A stretch of 64,000 nucleotides of DNA from Archaeoglobus sp. UBA234. Lineage in GTDB: Archaea > Halobacteriota > Archaeoglobi > Archaeoglobales > Archaeoglobaceae. The stretch lies in the NCBI GenBank assembly GCA_002494625.1, contig DACH01000001.1, positions 222,422 through 286,421 on the forward strand, written 5' to 3'. Of this stretch, positions 16,902-25,742 are shown one piece after another. The notes beneath the pieces are model-generated. The model made no database searches, was not told the origin of the DNA, and worked only from the letters and a program-made list of their open reading frames with translations. The translations under genes and the position numbers were made by a program. The first letter of the stretch is position 1, and every line of letters begins with the position of its first letter.

Positions 16902-17985
16902 GCTTCTGCACCCCCTTGAAACTCTCCTGAATGCCCATTATTTCAAGCGTTCGCATTAAATCCGTTCTCGAAACAATCCCAACAACTTTTCCCTCATGAA
17001 CTACTGGCAGCCTGCCAATTCTCCTCTCATTCATCAGTCTGAATGCATCAAAGGCACTTGAGAGAGGTGAGATCGCTACAACATCCCGGTTCATCACCTC
17101 TTCAACCACCATATCTTCTTCAGCGCTTGCAATATCTTTCAAAGTGACTATACCCACAATTTCTCCTCTTTCAACAACCGGATAGCCCAGATGTTTTGTC
17201 CTGAGCATCAGCTGAAGAACTTCTCCAACCCTCGTGTCCGGAGATATCGTTATAGGCTCAGAAGTCATTATATCCATTATTCTGACTTTTTTGAGAACAT
17301 TTTCAACCATAACAAGTTTTTCTTCCTCATTAGCACCCATGTAGATGAAAAGGGCTATAAGAATAAGCCATGGATTAACAAAAAGCCCGAGAACTCCCAT
17401 TGCAAATGCCATCAGTTTTCCCGTTTCAGCTGCTATTTTTGTTGCCCTGACGAAACCTGTTCTGGTTGCAATAACCCCTCTCAATATCCTCCCACCATCC
17501 AGTGGAAAAGCCGGGAGCAGGTTGAAAAATGCCAGAAAAATATTGTAGACCGCAAAGACAAGAGAGAATTCAGAGAGGACAGGAACTTTAATCAGGGATA
17601 CACCATAGAAAAATATCCCAATACCGATGCTCAGAAGAGGTCCTGCAAGAGCTATCTCTATCTCCTTCCTTGGTTCTTCAGGAATTTTGCCGAGCATTGA
17701 AACTCCACCAAAAATAAAGAGGATAATTCCCTTAACCTCCACACCCATTCTTTTGCCTATAATTGAGTGGGAAAGCTCGTGAAAAAGAACTGCCGCAAAA
17801 AGAGATATTGATGTTAAAACAGAGAGGATGAGTCTCAGAGACTCCGAATAGGGAACTGTGAGGAAACCATAGGGATAGGGCGTATAGTACAGTGCATAGC
17901 TGAAAATTACAAGCACTATCAGTAGCGTGATATGGACATCAATATCAATTCCTGCAATTCTTCCAATTCTGAAGGTTGATTTCAT
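16885..17985 (-). CDS. Site-2 protease family (M50) membrane metalloprotease with two CBS domains
   Basis: 366 residues. The zinc site is HELSH (His69-Glu70...His73) in the second hydrophobic region, with the third ligand Asp163 in LLPAFPLDGGR. About six transmembrane segments lie before residue ~215. Two CBS domains follow (~225-280 and ~290-350; e.g. MDIMTSEPITISPDT and VMNRDVVAISPLSSA), suggesting adenine-nucleotide control. This is the archaeal MJ0392-like layout. It cleaves transmembrane substrates within the membrane. It is upstream of, and overlaps, the TraB gene. Confidence 0.94.
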   Translation of the reverse strand: MKSTFRIGRIAGIDIDVHITLLIVLVIFSYALYYTPYPYGFLTVPYSESLRLILSVLTSISLFAAVLFHELSHSIIGKRMGVEVKGIILFIFGGVSMLGKIPEEPRKEIEIALAGPLLSIGIGIFFYGVSLIKVPVLSEFSLVFAVYNIFLAFFNLLPAFPLDGGRILRGVIATRTGFVRATKIAAETGKLMAFAMGVLGLFVNPWLILIALFIYMGANEEEKLVMVENVLKKVRIMDIMTSEPITISPDTRVGEVLQLMLRTKHLGYPVVERGEIVGIVTLKDIASAEEDMVVEEVMNRDVVAISPLSSAFDAFRLMNERRIGRLPVVHEGKVVGIVSRTDLMRTLEIMGIQESFKGVQKLARAT

Positions 17986-18109
17986 AAAGGGAATTGTAAT
18001 GGAAGATATAAAAAACTCTCCGAATGAAATTCAGAAGAAATCTCTGAATATGAAGAGGTGGAGGTAAAATATTATATATTTTGCAGTAATTATTCTGAAT
18101 GGTGAAAGC

Positions 18110-18469
18110 ATGATTGGTGAAATCTCCACGCTTTTTGGACTCAAAGTATACACAGATGAGGGCAGGTATGTGGGAAAGGTCGATGATGTCCTCATAGACC
18201 CTGATCAGAGACTGATAAAGGGACTGGCAGTTGGTGATTATAACAAATCAATAATAGAATCAAAAGCACCCGGGGTGATAATCCCCTACAGACTTGTAAA
18301 ATCGGTAAATGATATTGTGATCATAAAAGATGTTTTCAGACTCCTTAGAGAAAGAAAAGATTACCTTAGAGAATACGAGGAGGAAGAGGAGGAAACTGAA
18401 GAAGAAGTCGAGAACTATGAGGAATACGAATATGACGAAGAGAGCTCAAAAAGTATTAAAGAGCCTTAA
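18110..18469 (+). CDS. PRC-barrel domain protein with acidic tail
   Basis: 119 residues. Residues 1-80 are a PRC-barrel (LFGLKVYTDEGRYVGKVDD and VIIPYRLVKSVNDIVII). The last ~35 residues are almost all Glu/Asp/Tyr with the ending SKSIKEP. Archaeal PRC-barrel proteins are small, abundant and poorly understood; some act with CdvB/FtsZ division proteins or in RNA metabolism. It lies 21 bp upstream of the HTH regulator on the same strand. Confidence 0.85.
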   Translation: MIGEISTLFGLKVYTDEGRYVGKVDDVLIDPDQRLIKGLAVGDYNKSIIESKAPGVIIPYRLVKSVNDIVIIKDVFRLLRERKDYLREYEEEEEETEEEVENYEEYEYDEESSKSIKEP

Positions 18470-18490
18470 ATATATCAAAAGCTGACGCAA

Positions 18491-19474
18491 ATGCGGGCAG
18501 ATAAAAAAATTTTATATTTACTCCAGAGCTCTGGTGAAAAAGGGGTTCTCCAGAGCGAAATTCCTGAAATACTTGATTTGTCAAAATCAACCGTTTCTGA
18601 AATACTTCACGCATTGGAAAGTGAGGGAAAAATCATAAGGGAGAAGGTCTCCACGAAATCCTTCAGAGTCTGGATGACCGAAAACTACCCGAATCCAATT
18701 CCGGGTGTTCTAAGGATAGGAATTCTGAAGTCAACCGAGTACTTTTATGTTATATTATCAGCCCTAAAATGTGGTGCACTGATAAGGTTATTCGATGATC
18801 CTGTTGATCTGACAAGGGCAGTGAGTCAGGGAAAGGTGGATATTGCTGCAAGTCCGATCCTCACACAGACAATGATGGGGATTTTGATGAAAACCTTCAG
18901 AATAGTCAGAATTGTAGCAAAAAATGGAAGTGGTCTGGCTTTAAGAGGGGAAAATGGAATCTATGGCACAACAGAGATTTCGACAATGGACAGAAACCTG
19001 AGAAAATACCTTTCCAAAATCGGAAAAAAGAGGTTCAGAATTACCTACTTCAACTCTCCTGAATCCATCGTGGATAACCTGAAAAAAGGGCTTATTGATG
19101 GTGTGGCAATTTGGGAACCCTACCTGACAATTCTGAGGAGACAGGGTTACAGGGTTGAGTACTTCCGTGATATCCTTGGTGACCATTTTTGCTGCTCGAT
19201 TTGTGTTAATAACGAATCATTGAGAATAAACGGAGAATTCATTCAGGAGTTCTTCGAGGAATATGATACTTACTGCAAACAAAATTCAGATGAATACAGA
19301 AAGGTTGCTGAGGTGCTTGATTTTGACGAGGATGTGGTTAGAGAATCTTTGAAAAGCTATTCTTTCTGTCTGACGCCAGATATGGATGAAATAATAGACT
19401 ATATCAAAGATTCCGGGCTTGAAGTAAGCAGAGAGAGTATTTCAAAGCTTTTCAAACTTGATTCATTCACATAA
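18491..19474 (+). CDS. Transcription regulator: winged HTH fused to periplasmic-binding-protein-like domain
   Basis: 327 residues. Residues 1-65 are a winged helix (GVLQSEIPEILDLSKSTVSEILHALESEGKII). From residue ~75 the chain resembles an NMT1/TauA-type substrate-binding protein (GVLRIGILKSTEYFYVI, VDIAASPILTQTMM, IVDNLKKGLIDGVAIWEPYL) without a signal peptide. It therefore probably senses a small molecule in the cytoplasm and controls transcription. The ligand is unknown; a thiamine-precursor or sulfonate-like ligand is only a guess from the fold. Confidence 0.75.
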   Translation: MRADKKILYLLQSSGEKGVLQSEIPEILDLSKSTVSEILHALESEGKIIREKVSTKSFRVWMTENYPNPIPGVLRIGILKSTEYFYVILSALKCGALIRLFDDPVDLTRAVSQGKVDIAASPILTQTMMGILMKTFRIVRIVAKNGSGLALRGENGIYGTTEISTMDRNLRKYLSKIGKKRFRITYFNSPESIVDNLKKGLIDGVAIWEPYLTILRRQGYRVEYFRDILGDHFCCSICVNNESLRINGEFIQEFFEEYDTYCKQNSDEYRKVAEVLDFDEDVVRESLKSYSFCLTPDMDEIIDYIKDSGLEVSRESISKLFKLDSFT

Positions 19475-19500
19475 CCTACTTAAATCCTGCACTGAACCGT

Positions 19501-19533
19501 AGGGGTAAAATAGGGGTAAAATAGGGGTAAAAT
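19501..19533. repeat. Three perfect 11-bp tandem copies
   Basis: The unit aggggtaaaat occurs three times head to tail, starting 27 bp after the stop codon of the HTH-binding-protein regulator. The rest of the gap to pyrE (19534-19731) holds only a 55-codon open frame from 19582 that I do not trust, and an AT-rich stretch. Confidence 0.95.
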
Positions 19534-19731
19534 CCAAAGTAAGATTCCTCACCATATTATGAATTCCAAGCAATAAGCCCAATGTCTTATTCATCAACCG
19601 TTTCTGATTTCCGAGATGTTGAAGATATAGTTGAAACCTTTCATCTCACCAGGAATGTATTCTGCAAATTAAAGATTAGAGGGTTCAGCAGATTACAAAA
19701 ATTTTTTCATTTAATATATACCAATTCAAAT

Positions 19732-20280
19732 TTACAAAAAATTTCCTGAGAGAAGAGTTTTTGATGTGATCAAAGGGATGAATTTTACCCCATGTGATAC
19801 TATAAGCTCCTCTGCCCCTTCATTCCTGTCTACAACAACAAGAACAGCTGAAACTTTACCCCCTCTTTCTTCAACCCTTTTTACAACTGACAGAGCTGAA
19901 AAGCCAGTTGTGGTGACATCTTCAACCACGAGAATTTTCTCGTACTCTTTTATTTCCCCTATCATGTCAGATTTCACACCGTAGTCCTTTTTTTCTTTTC
20001 TGAATACTGTGAATGGTTTTCCCGTTTCCATGGAAATTGCAACAGCTAACGGCACCCCACCAAGTTCTATGCAGGCAATTCTGTCAAACTTTAAACCCTC
20101 CTTTTCAAAAAGATCCTTTGAGAATTTAGCCACCATCTCAAGAAAATCAGGAAAAGTTGATGCATGCTTTATATCCACATAATAAGTACTTTTTTTACCT
20201 GAGGAGAGTGTAAAATCTCCAAATCTGAGAGCATTAATCTTAACAAGCTTTTCTATGAGGATTTTCCTTCTCTCATCCAT
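19732..20280 (-). CDS. pyrE: Orotate phosphoribosyltransferase
   Basis: 182 residues from MDERRKILIEKLVKINA. The start at 20280 was chosen because GGTGAT lies 3 nt upstream; in-frame starts at 20292 and 20310 also exist. The PRPP-binding motif is ILVVEDVTTTG, and FTLSSGKKSTYYVDIK is the OPRT N-terminal signature. It joins orotate to PRPP in UMP synthesis. It lies 16 bp behind carS on the same strand. Confidence 0.95.
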   Translation of the reverse strand: MDERRKILIEKLVKINALRFGDFTLSSGKKSTYYVDIKHASTFPDFLEMVAKFSKDLFEKEGLKFDRIACIELGGVPLAVAISMETGKPFTVFRKEKKDYGVKSDMIGEIKEYEKILVVEDVTTTGFSALSVVKRVEERGGKVSAVLVVVDRNEGAEELIVSHGVKFIPLITSKTLLSGNFL

Positions 20281-20296
20281 TTCATCACCCATCAGA

Positions 20297-20839
20297 TCAC
20301 CACGGGACATCTTTCAAACCAAGTTTGAAGGCAATATAGTTGGCAAGGAAATGCAGGACTGGTGTTATTATGAGTCCAGCAATGATAATGTTTACGGTAA
20401 AAATCGTGGTAAAATGAGGGGAGAGATGGTAAGCAAAAAGGTAAGCAAAAATAAGAAAGGTCAGCTGGTCAAAGAAAGGGAGGGCTGAACCCCTCTCTTT
20501 ACCAAGTCTCCTTTTTATAAAGCTCCCTGCAACATCCCCGGTCAGAGAGCCAATGGAGAGGGAAGAAATGAGAATAAAAGCATCTGAAATGGCAAGAGAC
20601 GAGAAAAGATTTATCGAAAACGGAAGTTCAACATAGTACTGAATTACTCCACAGATGATGCCTCCAAGAACTCCAAAAATAAATCCTCTAAGAGTTTTAC
20701 CATCCCCCAGAATTCTCCTGCCATCTATGAATTTTTTCCCCATGTCGATAGGCATTCCTCCTCCGAATATCACCGCAAAGTTGTTGGGGGTGTAGGCGGG
20801 AATCAGAAGCCATATGGTCTTTAAAAGTAAATCAAGCAT
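20297..20839 (-). CDS. carS: CDP-archaeol synthase (CarS)
   Basis: 180 residues with about five transmembrane helices. The motifs IPAYTPNNFAVIFGGGMPIDMG and RRILGDGKTLRGF are characteristic of CarS. The C-terminal block VLHFLANYIAFKLGLKDVPW is also typical. It activates digeranylgeranylglyceryl phosphate with CTP to CDP-archaeol, the precursor used by the archaetidylserine synthase encoded at 62834. It is divergent from the tetraether lipid synthase gene. Confidence 0.95.
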   Translation of the reverse strand: MLDLLLKTIWLLIPAYTPNNFAVIFGGGMPIDMGKKFIDGRRILGDGKTLRGFIFGVLGGIICGVIQYYVELPFSINLFSSLAISDAFILISSLSIGSLTGDVAGSFIKRRLGKERGSALPFFDQLTFLIFAYLFAYHLSPHFTTIFTVNIIIAGLIITPVLHFLANYIAFKLGLKDVPW

Positions 20840-20946
20840 AAAAGCGGATAACGAAAGCTTGATATATCTCTTTCGGCTTTTAAAAAATATGGGTAATTCT
20901 TATCTCGATGATGATACAGGTTTTACATCGGTCAGGAGGTATTGCT

Positions 20947-22500
20947 ATGGTATCTGAGCCGAAATCTGAACTGAAATTACCATACAAAACAACCTCCTTA
21001 TGTCCTGAGTGTCTCAGAATTGTTAATGCTGAAGTATATAATGAGGATAACAGAGTCATGATAAGCAAAACATGTCCCGAACACGGTGAGACCGTTGAGG
21101 TCTACTGGGGCGATATTGAGCTTTTCAGAAAGGCATACAGGTTTTCTCATGATGGTCCGGGAATTGAGAACCCTCTGATCGAGGAGACAAACTGCCCTTT
21201 CTCATGTGGATTATGCAAAATACACAGAAGTCAGACTGCGTTGCTGAACATAGTCCTGACCAACAGATGTGATCTCGCTTGCTGGTACTGTTTCTTCTAT
21301 GCCAGGAGGGCAGGCTATGTTTACGAGCCAAGTGTAGAGCAGATTCGGGAAATGGTGAGAGTAGCAAAGAGCATAAAACCTGTTCCAACAAATGCCGTTC
21401 AGCTTACTGGAGGTGAACCAACTCTTAGAGAGGACCTTACTGAAATAATAAAGGCAATAAGAGAGGAGGGAATCGAGCATATACAGCTCAATACAAACGG
21501 TATAAGGCTTGCTATCGAACCCGATCTGGCGAAAAAGGTGAGGGATGCTGGATGCAATACAGTCTATCTCTCCTACGATGGTGTGGATGAAAAAACCAAC
21601 CCCAAGAACCATTATGAGGTTCCAAAAATACTTGAAAACTGTAGAAAGGCTGAACTGGGTATTGTTCTTGTTCCAACCGTCATAAGAGGAGTCAATGATC
21701 ATCAACTCGGTGATATCATTCATTTTGCTGCGGATAACATCGATATTGTGAGAGGGGTTAATTTCCAGCCTGTCAGCCTGGTTGGAAGCATGCCAAAAAG
21801 AGAGAGAGAAAAAGCAAGAATCACTATCCCCGATGCGATTATAAAAATTGAAGAGCAGACCGATGGTGAGATAAGCAGGGAGGACTTCTATCCAATTCCA
21901 AGTGTCGCACCCATCTCTCACTTTGTGGAGGCGATTACTGGAATTCCACAGTATGAGCTGACAACCCACTGGGCATGTGGTATGGCGACCTATGTTTTCA
22001 AAGAGGATGGTAGGCTCATTCCAGTTACAAGGTTCATTGATGTTGAGGGACTTTTTGAATATCTCAACGAAAAAGCTGAAGACCTCAGATCAAGCAGACT
22101 GAAAAAGATAAAAGCTTTTAAGGGATTTATCGACCTGAGAAAGTTCGTTGATCAGAGTAAAGCTCCAAAAGGTTTCGATGTCAGCAAAATACTCTTCGAT
22201 GTTCTTGTAAAACACGATTATAGTTCACTGGGTTCCTTCCATATGAAGTCGCTATTCATAGGAATGATGCATTTCCAAGATCTGTACAACTACGACATAG
22301 AGAGAGTTAAAAGATGCGAAATCCACTATGCAACCCCGGATGGAAGAATTATACCCTTCTGTACCTTTAATGTGATTCCTGAGATATACAGGGATAGAAT
22401 CCAGGCTGAATACGGAATCTCTGTAGAAGAGTGGGAGAGAAAGACTGGAAAGTCTTTGAAAAAGGATATTTACAGAGTTGTTAAAAAACCAAGAGATTAG
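20947..22500 (+). CDS. tes: Tetraether lipid synthase-like radical SAM enzyme (Tes/MJ0619 family)
   Basis: 517 residues from ATG 20947, selected because AGGAGGT sits 7 nt upstream. The radical SAM cluster is Cys108-x3-Cys112-x2-Cys115 (NRCDLACWYC). The N-terminal Cys19/Cys22 (CPEC), Cys43 and the Cys83/Cys87/Cys90 trio match the extra metal and Fe-S sites of MJ0619. TGGEPTLRED is the GGE motif. Known members join two archaeol phytanyl tails to form GDGT. Adjacency to carS (divergent, 107 bp) supports a lipid role. nadM follows by 14 bp. Confidence 0.88.
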   Translation: MVSEPKSELKLPYKTTSLCPECLRIVNAEVYNEDNRVMISKTCPEHGETVEVYWGDIELFRKAYRFSHDGPGIENPLIEETNCPFSCGLCKIHRSQTALLNIVLTNRCDLACWYCFFYARRAGYVYEPSVEQIREMVRVAKSIKPVPTNAVQLTGGEPTLREDLTEIIKAIREEGIEHIQLNTNGIRLAIEPDLAKKVRDAGCNTVYLSYDGVDEKTNPKNHYEVPKILENCRKAELGIVLVPTVIRGVNDHQLGDIIHFAADNIDIVRGVNFQPVSLVGSMPKREREKARITIPDAIIKIEEQTDGEISREDFYPIPSVAPISHFVEAITGIPQYELTTHWACGMATYVFKEDGRLIPVTRFIDVEGLFEYLNEKAEDLRSSRLKKIKAFKGFIDLRKFVDQSKAPKGFDVSKILFDVLVKHDYSSLGSFHMKSLFIGMMHFQDLYNYDIERVKRCEIHYATPDGRIIPFCTFNVIPEIYRDRIQAEYGISVEEWERKTGKSLKKDIYRVVKKPRD

Positions 22501-22514
22501 AGGAGGAAGTTCAG

Positions 22515-23105
22515 TTGAGAGTGCTGAGGGGTTTTTTCATAGGAAGATTCCAGCCCTACCACTACGGACATCACGAAGTGATAAAAAACATCATCGAGAA
22601 AGTTGATGAACTTATAATCGGTATAGGCAGTGCCCAAGAGAGCCATGAACTCGAAAATCCTTTCACTGCAGGTGAAAGGATTCTGATGATCTCCAGTGCC
22701 CTTGAAGAGCTGAATGTTAGAAAGAAAGTTTATATCATTCCGCTCGAGGACATATACAGAAACAGCCTGTGGGTATCTCATGTATGCTCCATGGTTCCAC
22801 CCTTTGATGTCGTTTTTTCAAACAACCCATTAGTTGTACGACTCTTTGTTGAGACGGGAAAAAAGGTTTTCAACACAAGTATGTACAATCGTGATGAGTA
22901 CCAGGGGACTGAGATAAGAAGAAGAATGCTGGAAGGTGAAGAATGGGAATCCCTTGTTCCAGAATCGGTTGCAAGAATAATCCATGAGATAGACGGACTC
23001 AGAAGAATAAGAGAGATCGGAGGAAAAGAGATGGGAAACGGGGTGATAATTAGCTCAAGAGCTAACTTGAGATCTCTGATGAACGAGCAGGAGAAAAAGG
23101 ATTGA
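22515..23105 (+). CDS. nadM: Nicotinamide-nucleotide adenylyltransferase (archaeal NadM)
   Basis: 196 residues, TTG start with AGGAGG at 22501-22506. GFFIGRFQPYHYGHHEV contains the HxGH nucleotidyltransferase motif. GSAQESHELENPFTAGERI and the late TEIRRRMLEGE (I-x-R-motif) are NadM-specific. It makes NAD from NMN and ATP. The C-terminal ~25 residues extend beyond the usual ~170. It lies between tes and ogt in one operon (14-bp and 1-bp gaps). Confidence 0.95.
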   Translation: MRVLRGFFIGRFQPYHYGHHEVIKNIIEKVDELIIGIGSAQESHELENPFTAGERILMISSALEELNVRKKVYIIPLEDIYRNSLWVSHVCSMVPPFDVVFSNNPLVVRLFVETGKKVFNTSMYNRDEYQGTEIRRRMLEGEEWESLVPESVARIIHEIDGLRRIREIGGKEMGNGVIISSRANLRSLMNEQEKKD

Positions 23106-23106
23106 G

Positions 23107-23592
23107 ATGAGAGAAGTCATATCCATCGAGCTACCTGAAAAAATTCTTACAAAAACCGGAATTGAGACACTATGGTTTTACACAATTTTAGAAAAAGGTA
23201 TAGCTGTCAAATCAGGTTTTACTGATGGGTGCTTAGAAGAGATCATAGAATCTGAAAAGGCTATTCAAGCAAGAAAAATTCTTACTGACTACTTTTCAGG
23301 CAAAAGAACTTCTTTTGAAGAGATCGATTTTAAACTTGATCTCTCCAAATTCACAACAGCAATCCTGATAGAAGTTGCACGGATTCCCTATGGCACAGTT
23401 GCAACTTATGGAGAAATAGCAGCAAGAATACAGAGCCGGGCATACAGAGCTGTTGGACAGGCTCTCAAAAGAAACCCACTGCCAGTTATAATCCCCTGCC
23501 ACAGAGTCGTTGGAAAAAGTGGTATCGGTGGGTACAGCTCAGATTTGAGAATAAAGACTGCACTTCTCGATCTTGAAGGTGTTTTGCTATAA
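23107..23592 (+). CDS. ogt: Methylated-DNA--protein-cysteine methyltransferase
   Basis: 161 residues. The active-site motif IIPCHRVVG contains the acceptor Cys131. RIPYGTVATYGEIAARI is the helix-turn-helix/Tyr region and RAVGQALKRNP holds the Arg finger. It removes O6-alkyl groups from guanine in a suicidal reaction. It starts 1 bp after nadM and its 3' end overlaps the convergent MFS gene by 6 nt. Confidence 0.95.
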   Translation: MREVISIELPEKILTKTGIETLWFYTILEKGIAVKSGFTDGCLEEIIESEKAIQARKILTDYFSGKRTSFEEIDFKLDLSKFTTAILIEVARIPYGTVATYGEIAARIQSRAYRAVGQALKRNPLPVIIPCHRVVGKSGIGGYSSDLRIKTALLDLEGVLL

Positions 23593-24954
23593 ATCGTGGA
23601 ATTTCAAAATTGAAGCTACTGCTCCTATCAGACAGAAGATTGCAAACAGGGTAAAGGTTAATTCAATGCTCTTAGTGAATTGAGCATAATTTGAAGGATT
23701 TAACTGGGTTTTCCCAACAGAGATCGAGATGAAAAGCATTGCAACCCCCATACCCAACATCTGTCCGAGAACACGCATTGTGCTCAGAGTTGCAGAGGCA
23801 ACTCCATAAAACCTGCTCCCCACTGCTCCCATCACAATTTTCGTGTTTGGGGCTGCAAAAAAAGCCATTCCAATTCCAAGGGCTGAAAGAATGGCAGCAA
23901 TTTGAAGAACTACCAGATCTTTTCCTGATAGTAAGAAAAGAGAGACAGACATTAAAACAAGACCCGATGAGGAGATAAATCTTTCTTCTACCACATCAGA
24001 AAGCTTTCCCGCAACCGGTGAAAATATAGTTATGAAAAGTGGCAGAGACAGCAGAATAGCTCCCGATTCACTGGGATTCAGTCCCATTATGTACTGAAGA
24101 TAAAGACTCATCAGAAAAACCACAGATATGGATGGCATATAGCTTGTCAGTGCAGCCAGATTGTTTACAGCAAATGTTCGATTTTTGAAAATCTCGATAT
24201 TGAGAATTGGTTGCTCAGTTTTTCTTTCAAAAGCCACAAAAAGGATAAGCAGAAGCAGTCCTGATGCAGATAGAAGTAAAGCGAATCTCTCTGGGAGACT
24301 GGAAAAACCATATATGAGCAAGATGAGGGAAGTACTGAAGAGAAAAGTCCCGGTTAAATCAAACTTTTCGCCCCTCGCCTCAGCCCATTCTCCCTTTACC
24401 TTTAAGATTGCAGCAATTATTATAATTCCAATCGGTACATTAAATAAGAAAATACTTCTCCAGCCAATATAGTGAGTCATAACACCTCCAAGAAATGGTC
24501 CAAGTGTAAGTCCAAGTGATATGCCCGCAATGTTAATTCCAAGAGCTTTTCCTCTTTCTTCCGGTGGAAAAACTGAAGTGAGAATTGCCACAGCATTGCC
24601 GAATATCATTGCACTACCCACACCCTGAAAAATTCTGAATACTATGAGTGTAGTTCCAGAGGTAGATAGCCCACAGAAGAGAGATGCTACAGTATAAATC
24701 AGGATCCCGTATGTGAAAATTATTTTTCTGCCGAAAATATCAGCCACTCTCCCAAAAGGTAGAAGCAAGATCGCAGATGTGAGGAGATAAGAGGTTGGTA
24801 TCCATCCAAGAATTATGGCATCAATTTCAAATTCCTCTGCAATTGATGGCAGAGCTATATTTACACTCGAGCCTATGAAAGGAGTCAGAAAGGAGGCAAG
24901 TGCCGCCATGATGAGAGCGAATCTTTTGACTGAGTCGTCTCTCTCTGAATCCAT
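23587..24954 (-). CDS. MFS drug exporter, DHA2/EmrB-QacA family (14 TM)
   Basis: 455 residues with about 14 hydrophobic helices. Motif A is seen as LPFGRVADIFGRK. Motif C-like glycine/proline spacing is in GISLGLTLGPFLGGVMT. The helix-1 segment FLTPFIGSSVNIALPSIA is the D1-type antiporter signature. It probably exports drugs or metabolites in exchange for protons. The start is 68 bp upstream-side of the triple repeat. Confidence 0.9.
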   Translation of the reverse strand: MDSERDDSVKRFALIMAALASFLTPFIGSSVNIALPSIAEEFEIDAIILGWIPTSYLLTSAILLLPFGRVADIFGRKIIFTYGILIYTVASLFCGLSTSGTTLIVFRIFQGVGSAMIFGNAVAILTSVFPPEERGKALGINIAGISLGLTLGPFLGGVMTHYIGWRSIFLFNVPIGIIIIAAILKVKGEWAEARGEKFDLTGTFLFSTSLILLIYGFSSLPERFALLLSASGLLLLILFVAFERKTEQPILNIEIFKNRTFAVNNLAALTSYMPSISVVFLMSLYLQYIMGLNPSESGAILLSLPLFITIFSPVAGKLSDVVEERFISSSGLVLMSVSLFLLSGKDLVVLQIAAILSALGIGMAFFAAPNTKIVMGAVGSRFYGVASATLSTMRVLGQMLGMGVAMLFISISVGKTQLNPSNYAQFTKSIELTFTLFAIFCLIGAVASILKFHDL

Positions 24955-25021
24955 GGATAAATGTTTTTAAGATTTTATAAATGATTTTTGCTAATTTACA
25001 AATTTAAAAAATAATGATATA

Positions 25022-25069
25022 TTTGAAACACCAACACTTTGAAACACCAACACTTTGAAACACCAACAC
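25022..25069. repeat. Three perfect 16-bp tandem copies
   Basis: tttgaaacaccaacac is repeated three times without any spacer. On the minus strand it begins directly after the residual C-terminus (…IRKFGR) of the degenerate gene next to it, where a stop codon would be expected. It is not CRISPR-like because there are no spacers. Confidence 0.95.
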
Positions 25070-25676
25070 CTGCCAAACTTTCTGATTACAAAGATGAGGT
25101 TGCCAATTGCAAGTACAACTATCGTAACCCCTTCAGCTATGCAGAACTTTTCTCTTTACAATGACTCTTACCTGTTCATCGATGTTTGCCTAATCACTTT
25201 TTATTGAGAGCTTTATTTTATACTCGCTTGGAATAGCGTCAGCAGGAACAAAGATTTTCAATTTAACTGGCATACCTGTACCCGATTCTAAGACAGGTAT
25301 GAATAGAGGTCCAATCTCTCCATTCCAGTCAGAAGGAGGAGAGGGTAAAGTTGATGTTTGTTATGGATGTGTCCCATATGTTTCTGAGAATCGCCGTATA
25401 CTCAATCTCCTCCCCGGGCTCTGCTACCATCATGTATCTCCAAACAGGATCAAAGATTAACCTGTATTCACTCCCCAATGTGAGAAGTAGCTCTTTTTCA
25501 GCTTTATCATGTCCAAAAAGAGCGATGGTGAAATTGTAATCCCCTGTTTTTGCATTTGGGGTTACCAAGATTTCAAGAAGAACAGTCCTACTTTCCCCTC
25601 CATTCACAAAAACTTCTGAAAGTGATTCAGTACTATCAGCCTCTCTGAACCTGTAGTAGATAGTTATCCGGCAACC
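25070..25676 (-). pseudogene. Degenerate membrane-anchored NEW3/NPCBM-associated-type surface protein, C-terminal remnant
   Basis: Three minus-strand frames together read as one protein tail. 25676-25329 gives a beta-sandwich segment (EEIEYTAILRN, LTLGSEYRLIFDP). A shift near 25330-25345 moves to the frame PPSDWNGEIGPLF...VPADAIPSEYKIK, which stops at 25190. A further frame at 25132-25070 encodes a membrane anchor with a basic end (LAIGNLIFVIRKFG). No signal peptide or start remains. The combination resembles archaeal COG1470-like proteins. At least two frameshifts plus a missing N-terminus argue for decay rather than a sequencing slip. Confidence 0.75.
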
Positions 25677-25742
25677 CTACAACCTTAAACAATCTTACGA
25701 TTTGTAGGTAAAGTATTTATTAAAATTAGTGTACAGCGATTT

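Noticed and set aside
17191..17700. 169-codon plus-strand frame inside the site-2 protease gene
   Set aside because: Antisense to a gene with HELSH and CBS domains; the translated product shows no family pattern.
19582..19749. 55-codon plus-strand frame between the regulator and pyrE
   Set aside because: No ribosome site, overlaps the pyrE 3' end, no recognisable family. It could be a remnant, but support is too weak to list.
21211..21969. 252-codon open frame on the minus strand inside the Tes-like gene
   Set aside because: It is antisense to a well-supported radical SAM gene with conserved motifs; its own sequence is low in recognisable pattern and rich in Cys/Ser/Trp, as expected for a reverse-frame shadow.
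25022..25069. Triple repeat considered as a CRISPR fragment
   Set aside because: Units are 16 bp and directly adjacent without spacers; no cas genes in the window.
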